From positions 62,001 to 126,000 of the forward strand of contig MCGO01000019.1 of the NCBI GenBank assembly GCA_002104985.1: a stretch of 64,000 bases of DNA. Reading direction: 5' to 3'. A program made the translations under genes and the position numbers. Below are positions 44,690 to 55,431 of this stretch, in pieces (positions within the stretch are counted from its first letter, which is position 1; each line of letters starts with the position of its first letter). The stretch comes from Rhizoclosmatium globosum. Lineage: Eukaryota; Chytridiomycota; Chytridiomycetes; Chytridiales; Chytriomycetaceae. The notes below the pieces were generated by a model. That model was not told the DNA's origin. It ran no database searches and saw only the letters and a program-made list of their open reading frames with translations.

Positions 44690-45417
44690 ATGGACCCCAA
44701 ACTCATCTCTCCAGCTGCTGCACGAAACATCCCACCGATTCTAAAAGCTCTTGAGCCATTAGTTCAGTCTTTGGAGACATCACAGAAAGGGCCTCTCAGA
44801 GCCCTCGAAGTTGCATCTGGACCTGGTCAACACTTGATTGCCTTTGCTCAGACCTTTCCCAACGTAACTTGGACTCCCTCGGAAGTGAACGAAGAAAACA
44901 TTGCAAGGTACACTGCTCTGTCAAAGAAGTAGGCTCATAATTGTGTGGTTTCAATAGCATCGACAGTACCGAAAAGAAAGTGGATTGACCAACATCGAAC
45001 CACCGCTTTTGATTGATGCATCATCTTCTCGAGCAGAATGGAAGATTTCAGATGCTTCGATGGATCTCATCGTAAACGTTAACATGGTCCATATTTCACC
45101 TTGGTCTGCCTCACAAGGGCTGTTTGCTGCATCTGGAAACATTCTACGACCAAATGGATTGCTGGTCTTTACGGACCATTTATGTTCAACGGAGTCATTT
45201 CTCCTCAGTCAAACTTGGATTTCGATGCTAGCCTCAAAAGCAGGTAAAACCTTCGTGTCAACCTCATAAAATCTAAGAATATATATTCTCGACAGAAAAA
45301 AGATTGGGGACTCCGTGATGTGAAAGACTTAACTCTCTTGCCGACAGTCAGGCTTGCAACTCATTCAAACCTGGATTGCCAAGCAACAATCATATTCTAG
45401 TTTATCAAAAGAAATAA
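44690..45417 (+). CDS. METTL26/UPF0585 (DUF938) methyltransferase-like protein
   Basis: Short SAM-dependent methyltransferase fold. The start MDPKLISPAAARNIPPIL is the family hallmark, followed by motif I ALEVASGPGQH and a WTPSEV strand. The second exon (after about 44958) has SRAEWKISDASMDLIVNVNMVHISPW, the third GPFMFNGVISPQSNLDFDASLKSR, and the end reads LPSNNHILVYQKK. Frame changes near 45170 and 45345. The biological substrate of this family is unknown. The gene ends 24 bp from the convergent monooxygenase paralog 4. Confidence 0.85.
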
Positions 45418-45440
45418 GAAGCGGGAGAATTAATAAATCT

Positions 45441-46814
45441 TCACTGCTTTTCTGAAGCCTGAATGGCTGAAGCAACTTCAATCGGGCAATCATAGATTGT
45501 ACCATACTTGAGCAAGTTATGGTTAAACAGGAAAATCCAACACGGAGTTTGAAGTGGCCAAAGCGGAGAGCCTGAATAGTACTGCTCTGCCATCTGACGG
45601 CTTCGCATCGCAGCCCCGTGCCACGTGGGACTCTGAGCTTTGAATACAACTCAAACACTCTTGGAAGGTATTGCGGATCTTGATAGTGTCGGAAGAGTTC
45701 CAGCAAAGTTCCGACATCTTCAAGTCCCATCATGAGTCCCACCCCGGCGTTGGGGACCATACCATGTGCAGAGTCTCCGAGTAAGACTACACGACCTTTA
45801 TGATAAATGGAAGATCGGGCAAATCGTAAATTGCAGCTGGAGAAATTCGAAATGACTTTCGCATCATCATTTCGATATTCTTTGGCAAGCCCCAGTCAGC
45901 CAATAAATCGCCAAGCGCGAAGACTCTTTGGAAGATCTGAAACTGGCCGTATTCCTCACCAGCGATGGAAGCGGATCATTAAACGTCATGACTTGAACAG
46001 CTCCCAATTCTTCAGAAATCTTGAAAGTCCAGGCCATCTGCTTGTTGTCGCGGTCAATGTAAAAGCACAAGTTCTTTCAACTCGATGTTGTTTTCTTTGG
46101 TTTTCACAACCCCAATATGGCCAATGGCTCCTGTAAAGACGGCCTTGCAGTTTTCACCAAACACAGAGCGACGCGTTGCCGAGTGAATGCCGTCAGCTCC
46201 TACCAGAAATCACCGGAGGCAGTTGTTCCATCTTGAAAGCATGCCGTTAACCTTGTTCTGTTTCATTGAAACTGACAACTTTTTGCCAGTAAAGGTACGA
46301 ATGCCAACTTGTGACAAGCTAGCATGAGGATACTGTGCAACTGTATTCGATTTTAATTGAAGACCAATTAATCCAACTTGACCCTTATCACCTTTGAACG
46401 AAGAATTTGAACAGGTGTTTGGAATGCAGGCTCAGTTTCGTCGCAGTACTTTGCAACTTTGACAGCATCAAGAGTTATTTGAGATGATCCGTCAATCTTG
46501 AACCAATTTGTGGTTGGAGACGGATACGATGCAATCATCACTTGATCAAGAAGCCCAAGAGTGTTAACTACTCTGAGAGCACTGGCTCCAAGCATGACTG
46601 AGCCTAAAGACCGTTAGTATCAGAGTTGAATTAAATTGAGCGAGTGTCTTACCTCCCGAGTCCCCAAAGTCCACTACAATTGGGGATCCTCCAGATTTGA
46701 GTGTGGCGTCAACGAGATCAACTTGATCGTACAAAGAACTTTCAATGCCCACTTGGTGGAGGGCGAGAGCAGTTGCAGCCCCAACGAGCCACTGCCAACA
46801 ATGACTGCGTGCAT
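45441..46814 (-). pseudogene. FAD-dependent monooxygenase paralog 4, multiply frameshifted
   Basis: Same three-exon plan as paralogs 2 and 6, start MHAVIVGSG at 46814. Readable blocks: LYDQVDLVDATLKSGGSPIVVDFGDSGG, SALRVVNTLGLLDQVM, TFTGKKL, GADGIHSATRR, HGMVPNAGVGLMMGLEDVG and the final YDCPIEVASAIQASEKQ. At least eight one-base shifts break the frame (for example near 46790, 46315, 46250, 46205, 46065, 45905, 45805, 45615). It has GDSAHG where paralogs 2, 3 and 6 have GDAAHG, as does paralog 5. The density of shifts is above the local average. Confidence 0.7.
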
Positions 46815-46957
46815 TTTCAGAATGGTTTCCTCCTCATCTCCAAATTGATTAACCCCACAGAAAACAAACAAACCACTTACTTGATTTTCCGACTTCTTCA
46901 AAAACGAACACAGTTAACTAGATAAAGTGGGTACACTAACTGTGTTCGATATTTGAT

Positions 46958-48027
46958 TTATTGAACACTCATCCATTCCTTTGCCGTCGCCGCAAAGCAA
47001 ACAAACACAAAAGCCGCAGCAAGCCAACGACTTTCAATATCTGGCTGCTTGTATGAAACGAGCCCTATGAGCGCGATTCCGTATCCAAGAAACTGCAACG
47101 AGCTAATCGGTGTACCCCAAATCAAAACTGAAACCGAAACCAGGAGGATGTTTTTGAAGATGCCTGATAAACACATACAAGTGATGACGTCTTGCCAATC
47201 AAGAACACTGCTGATACGTTGAGCAATAGCGCCATCGAGCAATTCAAAAAGAGCAGTGGAAATCCGACTGTATCAACATTGTCCAGGAGAAGGAGCGTCC
47301 TTCGATAAGCAAACACGCGATTCCATTCATCAGTGCACAAATTGGAGCGAAATGATAAAGCGAGACGAGAGGATCCATTTTGAAGTCCTTGAGCAGTTTC
47401 TGTACAAGAACCAATCGCGTTGCTTCCGTGAGAATACCAGTGACTTGACAAAGAACGCCGATAACCACAAATTGGACTTCTCCGTACGAAGTGAGAACAG
47501 TTCCTATTACGATCAGCGACACTTTCATCAGAATTTTTGAGTCTGGTTTCTCGATTTGCATCAAATAGCCAATGAGGAGAACTGCAACAGGGGTTGTGTC
47601 CTGTCGAATCCAGTTGTTTAGATGTTAGGTTGAAGGCAGATCTACGAACCTTCAGCATCTGTCCAAATGCCACAGATAGTAAAGATATGCATTGTTTGAG
47701 AAAGCAAGGGACATTGAAAACAGGAGGCCGATGGGAGAATGGCTGTGCGATAGACTGTTGGGGTGATCTTAACAGCATCCAGGCCGTTCAACAAACTCGT
47801 TGTTCTCCGCATGATCCGAGTTGCTATTGTGGCAAAGAGAAGGTGGAAGGTTGTCAGCAGGATGGGGAAAGCTTGTCTTGGAAGTTAGCTTAAGATGGTG
47901 TCCTCCGATAAGACTTACGGAACTCAAGCGTGTGCAGAATGTACTTGTTGAATAGAATGACAGAGCCAGAGCATATGATCCAGATTGCGATATATACTGA
48001 TGGATGGAGGTCGTTCGAAACTGTCAT
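46958..48027 (-). CDS. TPT/nucleotide-sugar transporter family protein
   Basis: Drug/metabolite-type transporter with about ten TM segments: VYIAIWIICSGSVILFNKYIL at the start (the WxxxxxxxxNKxIL family motif), SMSLAFSNNAYLYLSVAF, IGTVLTSYGEVQFVVIG, GILTEATRLVLVQKLL, PLVSLYHFAPICALMNG, NVSAVFLIGKTSS and GIFKNILLVSVSVLIWGTPI, ending with LQFLGYGIALIGLVSYK. The K-T-S-S, KN-L and GT-I/LQ-G-AG blocks are typical of triose-phosphate/sugar-phosphate transporters in Golgi or ER membranes. Introns lie at about 47900-47930, 47600-47650 and 47220. Frame changes near 47765 and 47150-47240. Substrate not determined. Confidence 0.82.
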
Positions 48028-48057
48028 TGAATTGCAGAGATCTCGAGTAAGTTTATT

Positions 48058-49444
48058 CTAAATATATTCCTTAACGGCAGCAGAAACTTCGCTCGCACAA
48101 TCATACACCATTCCATACTTCATCAAGTTATGATTGAACAAGAAAATACCAACTCGAAGTTTGAAATGTCCAAGTGCGTTAGAACCTCCATAGTATTGTC
48201 GCCATTAGGCGACTTTGTGAGCCCCCAATGTCCTCGAGGAACGCGAAGCTGTGAGTATAGAGCAAACATTTCGTGATATCTGTCTTGTTTGGAAAGTGAC
48301 GGAATAATTCAAGCAAAGTTCCAACATCTTCAAGACCAATCATAGACCGACACCTGCATTCGGAACCGTTCCGTGAGCAGAGTCTCCGATAGGATGACGC
48401 GTCCCTTGTGGTACGTGGAAAGATCGGGTAAATCATAAATCGCAGCAGGGGAAATCCGAAAGGAACGACGCATCATTTCCTCTACATGTTTGGGAACACC
48501 CCATTCGGCCATCATATCTGCCAATCTGCTTGATTCCTTTGGAAGGTCGGCAACAGGTCTGTAATCATTACCTTCAGATGGTTTTGGATCGTTGAACGTC
48601 ATTACTTGTACAGCGGCTAGGTCGTCCGATATCTTGAACGTCCAAGCAGTTTGTTTCTTTTCTCGTTCCAAGTAGAATGCGCAAGTTTCCTTGAGAGTGA
48701 TGTTATGTTCTTTTGTGCGAACAACGCCAATGTGCCCAATTGCCCCAGTAAATTCAGCCTTGCTGGAGTCACCGAAAATGGCGCGACGCGTTGCTGAATG
48801 AATTCCGTCTGCTCCGACGAGAAAATCACCCGCTGCGGTTGTTCCGTCTTCAAATTCAACGGTGACGCCAGACTCCATTTCAGAGTAGCATACAAACTTT
48901 TTGCCAGTAAAACAACGAATGCCAGCTCTATTGCAAGCCTGCATCATGATGCTGTGGAGCTGAAGAACATTTTTAAATAGATACAATGATAACAGATTTG
49001 ACAGTTCAACAAACCTTCGATCTCAGAATCTGGACAGAGGTTTGAAACACCTCTTCATTCTCTCCACAATCTTTCGCAACTTTGGAGGCGTTGAGCGTGA
49101 TCGGAGAAGATCCATCGATTTTGAACCAATTTGTGGTTGGTGACGGATAAGACGAAGCCATTACTTCGTCCAAGAGTCCAAGCGTACGCAATACCCTCAG
49201 GCCAATGGAAGCGATCAATACAGAGCCTTTGTTTTAAAAACTAAATAGTTAGTCGTTGAAGAAACCAGCAAGGATCATTACCTCCTGACTCCCCAAATTC
49301 AACAGCAACCGGAGCTCCTTTCGCGGCGATAGCTGCTTGGAAGAGGTCGACTTGATCGTACAGAGTAGCTTCGATACCAACTTGTTTGAGAGCGAGGGCC
49401 GTCGCAGCTCCAACAAGACCACTGCCTATAATCACTGCATGCAT
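48058..49444 (-). CDS. FAD-dependent monooxygenase paralog 5, frameshifted 3' part
   Basis: Start MHAVIIGSGLVGAATALAL at 49444; exons about 49444-49282, 49226-49015 and 48960-48058. The central exon is intact to about 48395 with GADGIHSATRRAIFGDSSKAEFTG. The segment around GDSAHGTVPNAGVG and the last 100 residues are split by four or five one-base shifts (about 48390, 48350, 48270, 48205). The C-terminus reads YDCASEVSAAVKEYI. Same gene plan as the other copies. Confidence 0.82.
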
Positions 49445-49776
49445 TTTTGGGGAGAAGTTCCTTCAACATCTCCATACATTCAGCCCCACACTTATTTATA
49501 AGTGTATGTTTAGACTTTTGAGAAGGTATAAGTTTCTACCTGTTTCAAAATGAGCAGACAGTTAATACTAATGCTTTCTTCAGTTTCACATATAAAAATG
49601 AAGTGAAGTAATTGCTCTGTGCGAGCTTGTTAAAACAGAACGCAAAAGAAAAAGTGAGGTGTGATTGATCGTGGCTCAGCAGGAAGGGTTGTCAGTCGAA
49701 ACGCAAAAGCCTCAGCTGAGTTGCCAAGCACTGATGCTTGACACCCTCCCTGCATCATGCCCTCGAAAAGGCAGTG
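49445..49776. other. Spacer holding monooxygenase 5 promoter region
   Basis: AT-rich DNA upstream of paralog 5 and downstream of the tRNA-Arg 3' end. No gene recognised. Confidence 0.45.
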
Positions 49777-49849
49777 CGAGCCAGATCGGGTTTGAACCGA
49801 TGATCTCTCCCTCCGGAGGGGAGCGTGTTAGCCACTTCACCACAGGCCC
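49777..49849 (-). tRNA. tRNA-Arg(CCG)
   Basis: A 73-nt cloverleaf. Acceptor GGGCCTG/CTGGCTC has one T-T mismatch and one G-T wobble. D-arm GTG/CAC, anticodon arm CTCCC-CTCCGGA-GGGAG gives anticodon CCG (reads CGG), T-arm ATCGG-TTCAAAC-CCGAT, discriminator G. No intron. Confidence 0.85.
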
Positions 49850-50028
49850 ATGTTGGAAAAATTGGTGCATTATGATATATTCTCATCTATCATAGCAAAC
49901 AACCAGCATTTGACTCAACGGAGCATATTCTATTTAGTTCATACAAGCTCAGCGTGAGAATATAGACGGGTACTATTGCACTGACGCGTCGAAGTACACA
50001 CAACCAAGTAAATCAAGTTGATCCCATT

Positions 50029-50964
50029 TTATTTCTTCTTGAGCGAGGCCATCAAAGCCCCCGTGACAGCTTGGAACTCTTCTCCAGTAATACACTCCAC
50101 CATCTCATCCGTGTTCCCATTCTCCAACAACGACAAAAGTTCCTTTCTTGCCCCCAACTTTGAAGTCACACGCGCACCCCAAGGCACTTCCGCCAACAAA
50201 TTCAATTGTTGGATAGCATGAGCTTCGAGTTGTTCAGGAGTTGTAGGGTTTGGGAGGACAGTATCAAGGAATCCGTGGGACAAGGCTTCCTCTGGAGTGG
50301 AGCAGAGGTATCCGAGTTGAATTAATCTGTCTGATGTGCGCAGGTTGTTCAAGTTCAAGCGGGCGAGACTGTGAAGCCATTGTGGTGGGCCAAGACCGAC
50401 TCTATTAAAGGGTAAACACATTAATAACCCACCAACAAATAGCATCAAAGTAAACACTGCTACTTTGTCTCATTTAGGCCCATAGAAAACTTCCCAATCT
50501 GATTCGAGGCAGCCACTTTGTAGTCAGTGCACATGGCCAAGACAGTTCCACCCGCGGGACAAGCACCGTGAACAACCGCGGCAGTTGGCACCTTCGAACC
50601 GGCGATTGTCAAAACAAGGTCCTGGAAACTGGAAATGTACGACTGGACCGAGGCCTTTGTGTTGGTTGGGAAGAGGGAAAGCTGCAGCTCGGAAAGATCG
50701 AGGCCCGCGGAAAACACCTGTGAGGTGGTTTAAAGTTAAAAGGAGGGAGGGAAGATAAGGAAAGAGTGAAGGGCAAGCTACCTTTGGAAGGGCTGATGAA
50801 AGCAGGATTCCCTTCACGCCACTTCCCTTTGCATTTGCTGAAACAAACTCATTCTTGACAGCAGCGACTAGTGGGCGCGAGAGTGCATTGACTGGCCCGG
50901 AAGCGAGTGAGATCTTAAGGATGGTCCCGTTCAGAAGCTTTTGCACATGGATTGGTGAAGACAT
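50029..50964 (-). CDS. Delta3,Delta2-enoyl-CoA isomerase-like (ECI1/DCI) protein
   Basis: Three clean exons, 50964-50782, 50717-50464 and 50401-50029. Crotonase fold: VFSAGLDLSEL contains the CoA/oxyanion segment, VHGACPAGGTVLAMCTDYKVA the second oxyanion-hole region with the family's PAGG, and QLGYLCSTPEEALSHGFLD the following helix. Length about 270 aa fits ECI1-type isomerases of fatty-acid beta-oxidation, which convert 3-enoyl-CoA to 2-trans-enoyl-CoA. The N-terminus (MSSPIHVQKLLNGT) shows no obvious presequence and the end (SLKKK) is not a typical peroxisomal tripeptide. No frameshift. Confidence 0.88.
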
Positions 50965-51054
50965 TTTTGTTGAATAAGTTTATTTGTTTTATTTGTTTTA
51001 TTTAACTCACTATAAACGAACTACAAGTGGGAAAGGAGAGGGAGTGCTTTTCTG

Positions 51055-52452
51055 TTAATGAGAAGCAAGGCCGAGTACAGCCTTGTCCACAACATCTCGA
51101 AAATCATACACACTGTGAACTTTGACAAGATTGTAGTTAAACAAAAAGAAAGCGACGCGAAGCATGAAATGGCCAACAATTTGAGATCCAGAGTAATACT
51201 GTTTCGCCATATCACGACTACGTTTTGCGGCTTCTTGTCCACGCGGCACACGCAGTTGGGAGTACAGCGAAAAGACTTGCGGAAGGTCTTTTGGCTCTTT
51301 GAATCTACGAAATAGTTCCAACAATACACCAACGTCTTCGAGACCTGTCAAGAGACCCAATCCTGCGTTAGGAACCATTCCGTGCGCGGCGTCACCAATA
51401 ATAATAACGCGTCCTTTATGGTAGCTGGCCAAGTCGGGGAGATCGTAAATCGCCGCAGGGGAAATTCTGAACGAGTTTCTCATCATACTTTCGATATTCT
51501 TTGGAACTCCCCATTCAGCCAGTAAATCTGCCAAACGAGTCGATTCTTTTGGTAAATCCGGGACTGGGCGGTATTCTTCCCCAACGACTGGCTGTGGGTC
51601 GTTGAACGTCATCATTTGGACAGCCGCAAGCTCCTCTGACATTTTGAACGTGCAGACCATTTGCTTCTTGTTTCGATCAATATAGAAGGCACATGTTTCC
51701 TTTAGAGCGATGTTGTGTTCCTTGATTCTCACGACGCCAATGTGCCCAATGACACCAGTGAATTCAGCTTTACAGGAATCCCCGAAAATCGATCGACGAG
51801 TCGCAGAGTGAATTCCGTCAGCTCCCACAAGAAAGTCACCCGTTGCGAAAGTTCCATCAGCAAATTGGACATTGACGCCTTGCTCTGTTTCGTTGTAGGC
51901 AACTAACTTCTTTCCTGTGAAAGTGCGATTCCAGCTCTGTAGCATGCATGAGTAAAGATACTGTGTAACTAAAAGCAGAATTAACATCAATAAATCCACT
52001 TGAATAGTAATACCTTGGAACGGAGGATTTGGACTGGAGTCTGAAGGGTTGGATCAGCCTCGCCAGAGTTCTTGACAGCATTAACAACATCTAATGCAAT
52101 GGCCGACGTTCCATCAATTTTGAAGTAGTGAGAAACAGGGGAAGGATGAGCCGATACAAGAACTTCATCCAAGAGTCCCAATTCGCGCAAGACACGAAGA
52201 GCTGTAGATCCTAGCAATACTGATCCTAATTACAAAGCGCAAGTGTCAGACAGGCACAAAGAAGGATGGTCAATTTAATTGACCCTTACCTCCAGAGTCC
52301 CCAAATTCAACAGCAACAGGCAAACCATTGGAAGCAAGAGTAGCTTGGACGAGGTCCACTTGATCATACAGAGTGCTTTGGATTCCAACTTGGTGAAGGG
52401 CAAGAGCAGTTGCGGCTCCAACAAGTCCACTGCCAGCAATGATGGCATGCAT
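51055..52452 (-). CDS. FAD-dependent monooxygenase paralog 6
   Basis: Start MHAIIAGSGLVGAATALAL at 52452 (an upstream MKK in frame at 52461 is possible). Exons 52452-52290 (163 nt), 52225-52014 (212 nt) and about 51970-51055. Motifs GSGLVG, GADGIHSATRR and GDAAHGMVPNAGLG are present, with a long unbroken C-terminal frame ending DVVDKAVLGLASH. One base seems missing near 51928 just before RTFTGKK. The most complete copy of the six; probably functional. Confidence 0.88.
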
Positions 52453-52938
52453 TTTTTTCAAAATGGTTTCCTCCTCATCTCCATACTGATCAACCCCACA
52501 TTCTGATCCATGAAAAACAGCAAAGTATTACACTGGTGCTGGCCGTAGCTGGTGTTGAAGTAAATCAAAACAACTCGATACCTGTTGAATTACAGAGGCT
52601 CGGATCAAACAAGGAAAATCGACTTGCATTCCCTGTTCTTTTTGCAAAATTGCTTGATGTGGAATTTTGAACGAAAGAAACAAAACGGATAAGTGGGAGA
52701 ATGGAACAGAAGTTCTCTCTTTCAAATTCGATTTCCAAATCAATCCAACCCAAAATGACCACTGGCCTTCGAAACAACCCCGACCTGCGAGGTAGCTTGC
52801 CCTATACCTAAACATCAAGTAACTAACACACTAAACCCACTCTGAACATCAAAAGCCGCCTTTGAAGAGTTTGCCCTCTTTGGCACACCAAAGACAATCG
52901 CCCCTCGCCCAGCCCACCTTCCAAACCCACCCATCCAA

Positions 52939-53794
52939 ATGGACTCAAAGTGTTTTGCAAAGCTCTGTCGGGACTCGGGCCTCATTGACGACATTTCGCT
53001 GTCTCTGATTGATGTCGATATTATCTTTGCGAAAGTGAAGCAGCCGGGAAAGCGCAAACTGGGCTATGCGGACTTTCAACGGGCGCTGAGAGAAATTGCG
53101 TGGACGAGGCAGTGCGATGAGGAACATGTTGTTGCGTTGGTTGTGTCGGCTCCGGTTCTGATTAATGGAACGGTGCGTGTTTTGTTTTTTGTAGTTGTTT
53201 TGTAGTTCGGGGGATGCTAGTTTCGGAGTAGAGGGGGTATAGAAGTACCTTCAATGGTTCAGGTTCAGTGGAAGGGATGCATTGTTGTGCCTCTAAACAT
53301 CTCCGTCACTTTACTCAACTCAACCTTGCCGATCCCCACCCTAACCCAACCAAAACTAGATTCCACAAGTCGACGAAATCACAGAAAAACTAACCGACGT
53401 TTCCCTTTACACCGGAACACACAAGGAACGCTTCGATCCAGTTACAGGCCAAGGACGAGGCCTCGCAGGCCGCGATACAATCAACACAACAGCAAATCTA
53501 TCCACAATCGTGTCTCGACACAACACTGCACGCACATTGGGCAGTAAAGGACCTCTTTCCCCATCCTCATCTTTTTCAGCAAGTGCTCCTATTATTGCAT
53601 GGGGTGAAAATAGATCCATGTCGGGCTCAGAGGATGGGAAACCAAGTGTATTTGATCGATTGAATGATGTTTCGACGTTTACTGGAACGCATAAACATCG
53701 ATTTAATCCGGATGGGACGGGGAGAGGCAAAGAAGGCCGCGATTCTCCTTCTTCTACTGCGGATTTGTCTCAGATTGTATCTGCACGCAAATGA
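52939..53794 (+). CDS. TPPP/p25-alpha family protein
   Basis: Exons 52939-53172 and 53360-53794, about 222 aa. The N-terminal p25-alpha domain reads FAKLCRDSGLIDD...DVDIIFAKVKQPGKRKLGYADF; this helical domain resembles an EF-hand without Ca ligands. The C-terminus carries the conserved LTDVSLYTGTHKERFDPVTG twice, the second as LNDVSTFTGTHKHRFNPDG. TPPP proteins bundle microtubules and the long-type domain is tied to flagellated eukaryotes, in keeping with a zoosporic fungus. Confidence 0.9.
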
Positions 53795-54023
53795 AAACCA
53801 CAGCTGATTTTTTTTAGTTTGTCGAGTTGTATCTACGAGAGTGTCATGTGCTGGTTCTCACACGACCTTAAAATAAAAAAGAAAGAGCACTGAAATACCT
53901 GACAATTCCCCTCTATGACAAACACCAACTTTCGCTGATAAATACAGGCAACCCATGTGCAGGGTTCTGAGTTATCTTGGTTTTTAGGGTGGCTCTGGAA
54001 GAAAAACCAAGAAAACGTCAACA

Positions 54024-55290
54024 ATGGGAGAGAAGAAGCGCGAAGTAGACCAGCTCAAGGTAATCCGTAATCAAACTATTGCGATGGTTATTAACTTAAT
54101 AATGAATAGGCCTTCCTTGGAGGAGGTTTCGGAGGAATTGCGAACGTGTTGGCTGGACAGCCATTCGATACTATCAAGGTCTCTCTTTGAGCCCTATAAA
54201 ACCCAGCCGAATAGCTTACCCTGTTTAAATACCCTACCAGGTCCGTATGCAAACAGCTGCTCCAGGCCAATACGCAGGAATGGCCGACTGTTTCAAACAA
54301 ACGATTGTGAGTCCCAAATAGCTATATTGTTTCCCTCCCCAAGCATAACCATTAAATCTCCCAACAACGACCTCCAGGCAAAAGACGGTCTCAAAGCACT
54401 CTACCGTGGAGTCTCAGCTCCCCTCGTCGGAGTCACTCCAATGTGGGCTCTCTCATTCTGGTAAGTTATCAATCTCACTTATCTCTTCGCAATCCCTCCA
54501 AAGTCCACCCTAACTAACCACTCAAACCCCCAAAAAAGGTCCTACGACCTTGGAACCCGTATCGTGAAAGCCGCGACGCCAAACCGTAAATCCAAAGACC
54601 TCACCATGCTTGAATTTGCGTTTGCAGGTGGATTCTCTGGATGGGCTACGTCTATTATTACTGTTCCTATGGAGCGTGTGAAGGTTATTTTGCAGACGCA
54701 GGATCAGGTTAAGGGTGGAGTCAAGTATAAGGGGATGTTGGATGCTGGTGTGGGTGTTTTCAGAGAGGGTGAGTTGAACTTTTTGGAATGAAGGGATAGA
54801 GAGAGGTTTTGACTGGGAGTTCTTTTTGATTAGGTGGTTTGGGAAGTTTGTACAGAGGTACTATTGCTACTATGGCTCGTGATGTTCCTGGATCTGCTGC
54901 TTGTAAGTTCATTGGTTATGTTTCGCCTGTAGACACAACCTAAACTGTGGCACAAAATCAGACTTCGTCGCATATGAGTACTTTTACCGACTTTTGAAGA
55001 AGGAGGGACAGAGTATGTCGATTGGTGCGACATTGTTTGCGGGAGGAATGTCTGGTGTTGCCATGTGGTCTATTGCTATTCCACCTGATGTCATCAAGTC
55101 GCGTATTCAGGCTGCTCCAGCTGGAACTTACAAGGGTTTCATGGATTGTGCAGTTAAGATGGTTGCTCAGGAAGGGCCAGGTGCTTTGTTCAAGGGATTG
55201 GGACCAGCTTTGTTGCGTGCTTTCCCAGCAAATGCTGCTGGTTTCTTGGGTCGCGCTGCTGGTTTGGAGATGTTGCACCAGTTGTGGTAG
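54024..55290 (+). CDS. Mitochondrial carnitine/acylcarnitine carrier
   Basis: SLC25-type carrier from about six exons starting MGEKKREVDQLK. Three repeats with Px(D/E)xx(K/R) signatures: QPFDTIKVRMQT, VPMERVKVILQT and PPDVIKSRIQA. Repeat ends contain YRGVSAPLVGVTPMWALSFW, YRGTIATMARDVPGSAA and FKGLGPALLRAFPANAAGF. The R-D-V-P-G-S-A-A and FPANAAGF blocks fit carnitine/acylcarnitine translocases (Crc1, SLC25A20), which exchange acylcarnitine for carnitine across the inner mitochondrial membrane. No frameshift. The neighbouring enoyl-CoA isomerase also serves beta-oxidation, but there is no sign of co-regulation. Confidence 0.9.
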
Positions 55291-55431
55291 ATTTAGCTTT
55301 GGCGTTTCAGTTATTTTTTGTTTATTCCCCTATTCTTTCGTTTGATTTGGCTCTTTTCACATGCTCGTTTTACTTCGCAGCAAATGAAAAACGAACTTTG
55401 TTTATTCTATTATGTCTAAACTATATGCAAT

